Below are positions 51,043 to 57,607 of a stretch of DNA of 57,607 nt, piece after piece. Location: contig JALSKZ010000036.1 in NCBI GenBank assembly GCA_026988575.1, positions 1 to 57,607 on the forward strand, given 5' to 3'. The translations under genes and the position numbers were made by a program. The notes beneath the pieces were generated by a model. It was not told the DNA's origin. It searched no databases and saw nothing but the letters and a program-made list of their open reading frames with translations. This DNA is from Thermodesulfobacteriales bacterium (GTDB taxonomy: Bacteria > Desulfobacterota > Thermodesulfobacteria > Thermodesulfobacteriales > Thermodesulfatatoraceae). Within the stretch, counting starts at the first letter, position 1. Every line of letters starts with the position of its first letter.

Positions 51043-53805
51043 TTACCTGTCTTGGGGATCTTTGCCAAGGCCTTGGGGAGGAAGGCCGAGGATGTCCCGT
51101 AATAAAGAGCGGTTTTGTCTGGTTATTTGTTGATAGTTTTGGTACACGTCTTGACCAAGATAAGGGGTAAGGAGATCCAGTTCGTGGGGAGAATATTCTT
51201 TTTCTTCGCCGGATTTATCTAACAGGAGGATCAGCTTTTGTTCTAAAGTGCGTAAGAATAGATAGTTGTTTTTTATTAAATAGGCTTGTTCTCTGGTTAA
51301 GAAACCGGCCTGTTCCAGTATAGTTGTGCTCTTTAAAACGCTTTGGCCCAGGAGGGAAGGGATCTCTGGTAGGTGTTTTAGGGAGAGCCACTGGAGGGCA
51401 AATTCAAGGTCTGCCAGCCCACCGAAGCCTACTTTGGGGTTTATAGAAGAGGGTTTGGTGCGTTCTTTTTCCATGCGCAGCCGCATGTTATAGACTCTTT
51501 GGGCCTCTTGGAGGCCGTAGGCGCCTTGCAAGGCCTTGAGGAGGCCTTGGTTGATAAAGGAGCATAATTCTTTGTCGCCTACTAAAGGGCGGCCACGTAC
51601 CAGGGCCAGTTTTTCCCAGAGGTCGGCCTGCTTTTGATAGTAGTGAATAAAGCCTTCCACGGATACGGCCAAAGGGCCTTTGCGCCCTTCGGGGCGTAGT
51701 CTTGTGTCCACTTGGTATCCTGGCCCCTCGGGTAAGGGAGTAGAAAGATAAAACAGGAGGCGCTGGGCCACCTTTGTGGCAGGGACTATGTTGTTTAGGT
51801 CTCCTTGGTAAATAAAGAGTAGGTCAAGGTCTGAGCGATAGCCCAATTCGCGGCTGCCTATCTTTCCTACTCCCAAGACCACCATGGGGGGAGCCTCAAG
51901 GGCCTTTTCCTCTTTGAGGCGAGATAAGGTTATGCGCCACGTCTCTTGGAGCACGAAAAGGGCCAAGTCGGAAAGGGCCTCTAAGAGTTCCTCCAGGGAG
52001 ATTTTTCCTTTAAGATCGGCTAAGCCCAGGCGAAAGATGGTCTCGTTGCGATAAAGCCGCAGGAGCCCCAGGGCTGTCTCATAAGAGCGTTTTGATACAG
52101 CTTGGCGGATGTCTTTTTCGGTGGCTTCCGGTTCCAGGAGGGCTTCTGCTACTTGGGGTATTTCCGTCAACAAATGGGTGAGAAAGGCACTCTTTTCAAA
52201 GACCAAAAATAGGTCTTCAATGGTTTCTGGATGGCGTTTTAAGGCGTGGAGAAAAGATATCCTGCCCCCCAGGCGTTGCCAAAAAGACAGGAATTTCCCC
52301 AGGGCCTGGGGGTGATTAAAGGCGTGGGTAAATAGATCGGGTAAAATAGACCTTAATATTTGGGCCTTTTTTTGACCTAAGGCCCCTGGAGCTTTGAGTA
52401 GGTGTCTGATGTCTAGGAGGTATTTTTCCGGTAGGCCTGTTTTAGCGGCCCATTCCTTTAGGGATTCGCCCTGAAAGAGGGCCTCAATAAGGGCGTTGAT
52501 CTCTCCTTGGCTTTTAGTAGGGGTGCTGGGCCGGAATAAGGCTTCAAAGATCTGATGGGTATTACTTTGGTAGGCCTTTAGTCTATTTTCAAAATCTTCT
52601 ACCTCGGTAAAGCCCATAGAAAGGGCCAATCTCTGTCTGGCCGTAGGTTCTTTGGGGAGCAGGGCGGTTTGGCGAAAGTGGATACTTTGGAGGCGGTGTT
52701 CCAGGGTGCGCATAAAAATGTAGGCCTCTTTGAGAGCCTGGGCCTCTTGGGTGGGGATTAGGGCGGCCTTTTTCAGGCGGTCTAGGGCCCACAGGGTAGA
52801 GCGTACCCGTAAGCTTGGAAATTTGCCCCCGTAAATCATTTGTAGGGCCTGGACAAAAAATTCGATTTCTCGTATGCCTCCTGGTCCGAGCTTTAGATCT
52901 TGTTGGGCCCTTTTTTGGACCTCTCTTTTGAGGCGATTTTTTAGGTCAAAGAGATGTTCTAAGTAGCTATAATCCAGATAGCGGGGATAAATGACGGGAC
53001 GGAGGGCGCGGAGGAAGCCTTTGCCCAGCCGGCGATCTCCCCCGCAAAAACGGGCCTTTAGAAGGGCCAGGCGTTCGAAGGGGTGGGCCTGAGTAAAATA
53101 ATAATGAAGGCCTCCTTTGAGGGTATAGACCAATTCGCCGTCTTTTCCTCCTGGTCTTAAGCGTAAATCTACCCGGAATATCCTTTCCCCTTCCAGGAGT
53201 TGGTCTAACAGGAACGTGAGGGTTTGTCCTAGCTGTGCAGCCCTTTCTTTGGCCTTTAGGGGGCCGTGATAAAAATAAATCAGGTCTATATCGGAGCTAT
53301 AATTCAGTTCACGGGCCCCGAGTTTGCCCATACCCATGACTAAAAAAGGATAAGAAAAGGAAAGGCGGTCCTTTAGCCATTTTAAGGTTACTTCTATAGT
53401 GGCCTCGGCCAAGGAGGTAAGGGCCCTTACGGTGCGGATAAAATTGGTCCCGGCCAGATCCCGGGCAAGGATCTTTATGATTTCGCGCTGTTTTATCCTG
53501 CGGAGCAGGAGGGCTACCTCTCGCTGGTCCTTTAAGCCCCTTAAAAGGCTCTGTAATTCTTTCTGGAGAGCAAAGCGTCCCTTGGGTCGGGGGAAAGGGC
53601 TTTGTCTAAAGAGATCCAAAAAGGTGCGGTTACGCACCAATATATTGGTCACGTAGGGCGAAAACCCCAGAATACGTTGGAGGAGGAGGTTGCTTGCGGC
53701 CGGTATCTCTTCCCAGGGAAAGTCCGGATGGGCCTCTTTTAGCCTTGATAAGCCTATTTCCAACCAGTGTGGATCTGCTATATGGGCCAAAAAGGTAAGG
53801 GACAT
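51043..53805 (-). CDS. glnE: Bifunctional glutamine synthetase adenylyltransferase/adenylyl-removing enzyme
   Basis: GlnE adenylylates and deadenylylates glutamine synthetase in response to nitrogen status. Both nucleotidyltransferase domains are intact: MGMGKLGARELNYSSDIDLI near residue 170 and LGVGKIGSRELGYRSDLDLL near 650. Helical domains including KLGPGGIREIEFFVQALQ and PKVGFGGLADLEFALQW follow each. Length is 920 residues, as usual. It lies 10 bases before polA. Confidence 0.96.
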   Translation of the reverse strand: MSLTFLAHIADPHWLEIGLSRLKEAHPDFPWEEIPAASNLLLQRILGFSPYVTNILVRNRTFLDLFRQSPFPRPKGRFALQKELQSLLRGLKDQREVALLLRRIKQREIIKILARDLAGTNFIRTVRALTSLAEATIEVTLKWLKDRLSFSYPFLVMGMGKLGARELNYSSDIDLIYFYHGPLKAKERAAQLGQTLTFLLDQLLEGERIFRVDLRLRPGGKDGELVYTLKGGLHYYFTQAHPFERLALLKARFCGGDRRLGKGFLRALRPVIYPRYLDYSYLEHLFDLKNRLKREVQKRAQQDLKLGPGGIREIEFFVQALQMIYGGKFPSLRVRSTLWALDRLKKAALIPTQEAQALKEAYIFMRTLEHRLQSIHFRQTALLPKEPTARQRLALSMGFTEVEDFENRLKAYQSNTHQIFEALFRPSTPTKSQGEINALIEALFQGESLKEWAAKTGLPEKYLLDIRHLLKAPGALGQKKAQILRSILPDLFTHAFNHPQALGKFLSFWQRLGGRISFLHALKRHPETIEDLFLVFEKSAFLTHLLTEIPQVAEALLEPEATEKDIRQAVSKRSYETALGLLRLYRNETIFRLGLADLKGKISLEELLEALSDLALFVLQETWRITLSRLKEEKALEAPPMVVLGVGKIGSRELGYRSDLDLLFIYQGDLNNIVPATKVAQRLLFYLSTPLPEGPGYQVDTRLRPEGRKGPLAVSVEGFIHYYQKQADLWEKLALVRGRPLVGDKELCSFINQGLLKALQGAYGLQEAQRVYNMRLRMEKERTKPSSINPKVGFGGLADLEFALQWLSLKHLPEIPSLLGQSVLKSTTILEQAGFLTREQAYLIKNNYLFLRTLEQKLILLLDKSGEEKEYSPHELDLLTPYLGQDVYQNYQQITRQNRSLLRDILGLPPQGLGKDPQDR

Positions 53806-53845
53806 AAAAACTTGTTGAGGCTGGGCTCCCAGGCCAGCTCTTTGG

Positions 53846-54697
53846 TTAACCCGAGGCGTAACTATGTAGCCCAGCGAGCAAGAAATTCACGCCAAAGTAG
53901 GTAAATATTACCGAAAGAAAGCCCAGTATGGATAGAATTGCTATTCTCCGGCCGGCCCATCCCCGGACGAGACGGGCATGGATGGCGGTAGCGTAAACAA
54001 ACCAGGTGATTAGCGACCAGGTTTCTTTTGGGTCCCAACTCCAGTAAGATCCCCACGCCTGTTCGGCCCATACCGATCCAGTAATAATACCCACGGTGAG
54101 CCAAAAGAATCCGAAGAGAATGGTCTTATAGATGAGGTCGTCTAGGGTGTGGAGCTCTGGCAAGTGGGCCCAAAGGCCTTCTTTAATCTGGTGGCCGCGG
54201 GTCTTTTCGGCGTGGTGGCGAAATAAGTACATAATGCCTAGGCCACAGGCTACGGCAAAGGCGGCATACCCCAAGAAACAGGTAATTACGTGTACGGTGA
54301 GCCAGTTACTCTGCAGGGCAGGGATAAGGGGTTCGATGTCTGAATCGGTGGCAAAGGAGGCATAAGCCATGGCGAGGAAGGCAAACGGAGTGGCAAAGGC
54401 CCCAATAATACGCTTTTTGGTCTTAAATTCTAAGAATAAGTAAACTAAAATAGTAGCCCAGCCGAAGAATATGAGAGACTCATAGAGATTGGAAAGGGGG
54501 ATGTGGCCATAGCCAAGTTTGTGGGATTCCCACCAGCGCAGGACAAAGCCCAGGGAGTGGATGGTAAAACCACTTATACATACCGCTGTGGCGGCATAAC
54601 CCAACTTTTCCCAGCGAAAGATCCAATGCATGAGGTAGAGAACGGCCGCGGCCAAGTAGATAAAAGTGGCAATGCTAAGAAGAAGAGAACTGCTCAT
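53846..54697 (-). CDS. ccsB: Cytochrome c biogenesis protein CcsA/CcsB (ResC-type)
   Basis: This 283-residue integral membrane protein has about eight hydrophobic helices and the haem-handling WWD-type motif WGSYWSWDPKETWSLITWF. Conserved histidines are in VHVITCFLGYAAF and TAIHARLVRGW. The family delivers haem for attachment to cytochromes c in the system II pathway, which fits the multihaem cytochromes in this window. The other partner (ResB) is not in view. The name in this family is used variably. Confidence 0.9.
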   Translation of the reverse strand: MSSSLLLSIATFIYLAAAVLYLMHWIFRWEKLGYAATAVCISGFTIHSLGFVLRWWESHKLGYGHIPLSNLYESLIFFGWATILVYLFLEFKTKKRIIGAFATPFAFLAMAYASFATDSDIEPLIPALQSNWLTVHVITCFLGYAAFAVACGLGIMYLFRHHAEKTRGHQIKEGLWAHLPELHTLDDLIYKTILFGFFWLTVGIITGSVWAEQAWGSYWSWDPKETWSLITWFVYATAIHARLVRGWAGRRIAILSILGFLSVIFTYFGVNFLLAGLHSYASG

Positions 54698-54747
54698 TGC
54701 CGGCCTCCAATTTTAGTTTTTTCTAATTTAGAACTAATCTAACATAT

Positions 54748-57084
54748 ATGCGTCAAGTTACAACAACATCAGAAATGAAAACACCTGAGATACTTATCGT
54801 CAATGACGAATTGGTACAGCGCCATCGTTTGGCCTCTTTATTGCGCAGGGCCGGTTATGTAATACACGAAGCCGATGATGGCATCCTGGCCTTGGAAAAG
54901 ATAGAAAAGGGCCTTAATCCTTCCCTGGTCATCACCGATTTGTATATGCCGCGCTTAGATGGGTGGGAGTTCTGTCGCGAACTCCGAGAGCGGGGCCTTA
55001 AAAGTCCTATTTTGGTGGTCTCGGCCTTTTTCCGGGGCGAAGAGATAAAAGGTCTGCTAAGGGCCCTTGGTATAGATGATTTTTTGTCTTCTCCGGTAAA
55101 GCGGGAAAGTCTTTTGGCGAAAGTAAAAGACCTGTTAGAGGGGCGGGCTGACCGCCAGGGGAAAGAGATCCCCTTGCTTTTTATGAGCCCTAATGATTTT
55201 GCGGCCCAAGATTTGGTGAAATATCTGGAAAAAACGGGTTTTAAGGTTGATATAGTCCAAGATTTGGATTCTGCGTCGGAATTGTTACGGACTAAGTCTT
55301 ATCATGTGGCCTTGATTACTTCGGATTTCTCCCCCGACGACATTTTGTCTCTTCGACGTATGAGCTCTCAGACGAGCTTTTTAGTGATGTTTCACGGGCC
55401 AAATCGTTTCCGTTCGTTTCAATATATCTTAAAAGGGGCCAAGCAGGTCTTTTCCTGGCAAGAAGAGCCAGAATTTGTCAGCTATCTCTGTCAGAAAGAG
55501 ATTCAAGAAAGGGCCCTTTCTTTAGGTCAAAAACTTTTACGGAAGCGTACAAAAGAATTAGCCCAACTCAGCTTAGAGCTTGAACGTGTTCGTCAGCTCT
55601 TGCACCTGGTGGTAGAAGAAGATGAGACAGGGATAGTAGTTACGGATCAAAAATTAAATCCCCTTTTTTTAAACCCTTCGGCGCGCAAGATCCTTTCAAA
55701 CTTCGAAGGAGATAATTTCCAAGAGTTTTTGGCTAGTTTTTTGATTCCTGACCCTCAAACAGAGCTTTTCCGGCTCTTGAAGGAAAGGGGACACTATAGC
55801 TGTGAAATTCAGGTTGCCGGGGGGAAGATACTGAATCTTACGGTTAAGCCCCTGCACGAAGAGACTCAGTTGAGCCGTATGGTTTTTTTCCTCCAAGACA
55901 TAACCCAAGAGCGAGAGTGGCAAAAACGTCTGGCTCAGGTCCAAAAAATGGAGGCCTTGGCCACTCTTACCGCAGGTATTGCCCATGATTTTAATAACCT
56001 TTTAGGGGCCATTCGCCTAAAGGCCGAATTACTCTTATCAAAACTTGAACGCGGTTACCGAAATTATGTCGCCGACATAATCACTATATGTGATCGTGCT
56101 GCCCGTGTGGTCAGCCAAATTATGGCCGTTAATAAACCTGTTTGCCACGAAGAGGTCGCCAATTTAAACGCCCAAATAAAGGAGACCCTCGGGTTTCTTC
56201 AAGAAACCATCCCCAAGGGTATAAGGCTTCAATACTATATACCCTCTGATCCCCTTTGGGTATGTCTTAACGCTGGGCAATTATCTCAAATAATTATGAA
56301 TATATGCCTAAACGCCGTTCAGGCCATGCATGGGGAAGGCCTTTTGGTTGTCCAGAGTGGTCGTAATTTATACAGACGTTTTCGCCCCAAGGGCTTTCTT
56401 GTGGGCGCGGTGGAGGAATTAGAAGGTCTTTATGCTTGGATTCAGGTAGCGGATACGGGCAGTGGTATCAGCCCCGATATATTGCCGCGCATATTTGATC
56501 CGTATTTTACCACTAAAGAACGTATGGGTACCGGGCTAGGGTTAGCGATGACGGCCAATATCGTCAAAAATGCCGGTGGTCTTATAGCAGTAGAAACTAC
56601 CGTGGGCAAGGGTACCACCTTTACTATTTATCTACCTATAAAGGAACAAATTTCTATAGAAGAAGTCTTGCCCTCGGCGGAGCGTCCTTTTTCAGATCAT
56701 GTAGCCAAGATATTGGTGGTAGAAGACGAAGACATGATTCTAGAGGCGGTCCAAGAATATCTAGAGATAAGAGGGTACAATGTAACTTCTTGTCGAGATG
56801 GTCAAGAGGCCGTGGCCTTGGTGGAAAGTGGCTATAGGCCCGATGTGGTGGTGCTAGACCTGAACATGCCCAAGCTTTCCGGGGTAGAAGTAATGCGCCA
56901 TATAAGAAAATATCAGCCCTTGGTGCCTATTATCATAGTTACCGGGCGGGTTGAACCTGATAAGGCCTGTGTATTAAAAGATTTAAAGGCCTTTCGGGTC
57001 TTAATCAAACCGTTTTCCTTAGATGATTTATACGCGACCCTTTGCCAGGCCCTAGGCAAGGGCGTAGGAGAAAGTATTTTTTAA
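54748..57084 (+). CDS. Hybrid sensor histidine kinase with REC domains at both ends
   Basis: This 778-residue cytoplasmic protein has no membrane helix. The order is: REC 1 (about 13-125, LVITDLYMPRLDGWE with the phospho-Asp); a REC-like domain (about 142-255) in which no standard Asp site is seen (VALITSDFS); a PAS domain (about 285-390); HisKA with H-box ATLTAGIAHDFNNLLGAI; HATPase with N-box NICLNAVQAM, DTGSGIS and GTGLGLAMTANIV; and a C-terminal REC (about 650-775, VVVLDLNMPKLSGVE). The target is unknown. An internal ATG at 54775 is a possible start; neither has a clear ribosome-binding site. Confidence 0.92.
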   Translation: MRQVTTTSEMKTPEILIVNDELVQRHRLASLLRRAGYVIHEADDGILALEKIEKGLNPSLVITDLYMPRLDGWEFCRELRERGLKSPILVVSAFFRGEEIKGLLRALGIDDFLSSPVKRESLLAKVKDLLEGRADRQGKEIPLLFMSPNDFAAQDLVKYLEKTGFKVDIVQDLDSASELLRTKSYHVALITSDFSPDDILSLRRMSSQTSFLVMFHGPNRFRSFQYILKGAKQVFSWQEEPEFVSYLCQKEIQERALSLGQKLLRKRTKELAQLSLELERVRQLLHLVVEEDETGIVVTDQKLNPLFLNPSARKILSNFEGDNFQEFLASFLIPDPQTELFRLLKERGHYSCEIQVAGGKILNLTVKPLHEETQLSRMVFFLQDITQEREWQKRLAQVQKMEALATLTAGIAHDFNNLLGAIRLKAELLLSKLERGYRNYVADIITICDRAARVVSQIMAVNKPVCHEEVANLNAQIKETLGFLQETIPKGIRLQYYIPSDPLWVCLNAGQLSQIIMNICLNAVQAMHGEGLLVVQSGRNLYRRFRPKGFLVGAVEELEGLYAWIQVADTGSGISPDILPRIFDPYFTTKERMGTGLGLAMTANIVKNAGGLIAVETTVGKGTTFTIYLPIKEQISIEEVLPSAERPFSDHVAKILVVEDEDMILEAVQEYLEIRGYNVTSCRDGQEAVALVESGYRPDVVVLDLNMPKLSGVEVMRHIRKYQPLVPIIIVTGRVEPDKACVLKDLKAFRVLIKPFSLDDLYATLCQALGKGVGESIF

Positions 57085-57091
57085 TCCTGCT

Positions 57092-57607
57092 ATGGAGCTT
57101 GGTGTTTTTTTTCAATTTGTGCTTTCAGGTCTGTCCGCCGGCGCCATTTACGCCCTTATCGCCCTAGGGTTTGGCGTGGTGGAAAATACCACCGGTATAG
57201 TCAATTTTGCCCAGGGAGACTTTGTCGTCTTAGGGGCCTTTGGGGCCTATTCGGTCTTGGTTTCCTGGCATATGCCCTATAGCCTGGCCTTTTTTATGGC
57301 CGTGGGACTCAGTGCCCTAGGGGGATTTTTACTGGAATATGTAGTATTGGCCCGCGCTCGGTCACGTGAAACCTTGTTGTTGGTCTTTATAACGGTGGGC
57401 GCTTCTATTTTTTTGAGGGGCATTATTAAAGAAGTGTGGGGTAAGCGACCCATTTCTTTTCCTCCCCTTGGTCCAGAAGGTCCTTTTCATATAGGGGGTA
57501 TCAATATTGTGCCTCAATATGTATGGATCCTCGGGCTTACCTTTTTGTGTTTTTTAGGGTTGCACCTCTTTTTTCGGCATACCCGTTGGGGGCGGGCTAT
57601 GCGGGCC
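57092..57607 (+). CDS. livH: Branched-chain amino acid ABC transporter permease LivH, 5' part
   Basis: The frame runs from ATG at 57092 to the window edge (172 codons). It encodes a multi-helix permease with the LivH signature AIYALIALGFGVVEN then NFAQGDFVVLGAFGAY. The remaining helices continue past the edge. It starts 7 bases after the histidine kinase. The substrate would be a branched-chain amino acid or a related amide; other liv genes probably follow. Confidence 0.9.
   Translation, partial: MELGVFFQFVLSGLSAGAIYALIALGFGVVENTTGIVNFAQGDFVVLGAFGAYSVLVSWHMPYSLAFFMAVGLSALGGFLLEYVVLARARSRETLLLVFITVGASIFLRGIIKEVWGKRPISFPPLGPEGPFHIGGINIVPQYVWILGLTFLCFLGLHLFFRHTRWGRAMRA

Noticed and set aside
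1-57607. CRISPR array, prophage, insertion sequence, tRNA or rRNA genes
   Set aside because: No regularly spaced repeats, transposase, integrase or phage genes were seen, and no cloverleaf or rRNA sequence was recognised in the gaps.

Overview
The window reads as chromosomal DNA of an anaerobic, hydrogen-using, probably thermophilic and sulfate-reducing bacterium, most likely of the Thermodesulfobacteriota or an old deltaproteobacterial lineage. The grounds are an HdrABC-MvhDGA hydrogenase/heterodisulfide-reductase cluster with two in-frame UGA (selenocysteine) codons, two large multihaem cytochromes c, an anaerobic ribonucleotide reductase, futalosine-route menaquinone genes and BamD/LPS-type functions of a diderm envelope. 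The assignment is inference; no rRNA or tRNA gene was seen. Coding density is very high and many genes overlap by 1 to 20 bases.

Left part (1-14084): a minus-strand yceD-rpmF-plsX-fabH-trmJ operon diverges from a plus-strand rpmH-rnpA-yidD-yidC-khpB(jag)-mnmE operon, the ribosome/membrane-insertion cluster often found near oriC. A minus-strand block follows: fapA, a possible 48-residue ORF, dapF, dapA, a DUF4412-like protein apparently lacking its N-terminus, dapB and an AIM24-family gene.

Middle (14385-22381): frhB-like, hdrA, hdrC, hdrB, mvhD, mvhG, mvhA and a hydrogenase maturation protease. hdrA and mvhD each look broken by a TGA codon, but the reading frame continues with family sequence and a hairpin follows each TGA at the right distance, so both are called selenoproteins. 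The complex would oxidise H2 and bifurcate electrons to ferredoxin and a disulfide or an FrhB-type partner.

Next (22337-37857): housekeeping and redox genes on the minus strand (SLOG protein, pcm, a BamE-like lipoprotein, bamD, trxB, trxA, radA, a PfkB kinase, an MqnX-like deaminase, mqnC, a serine hydrolase, hslO, proC), then on the plus strand a single ORF fusing a complete cysteine synthase to a complete cysteinyl-tRNA synthetase with unusual signature motifs, and an RlmD-type rRNA methyltransferase. An AT-rich island (37854-42494) holds a 10-haem and a 16-haem cytochrome around a thioredoxin-fold/TPR protein that lacks the redox cysteines.

Right part (42495-57607): a pair of NrdR-like boxes precedes an anaerobic ribonucleotide reductase whose glycyl-radical tail is encoded by a separate 57-codon gene. 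Then come kdsD and a GT5 glycosyltransferase without the usual KxGGL lysine, a minus-strand group of a PilZ protein, polA, glnE and ccsB, a hybrid histidine kinase, and a livH-type permease cut off by the window edge.

The observations most worth following are the cysteine synthase-CysRS fusion, the split NrdD, the two selenocysteine codons, and the cytochrome island.
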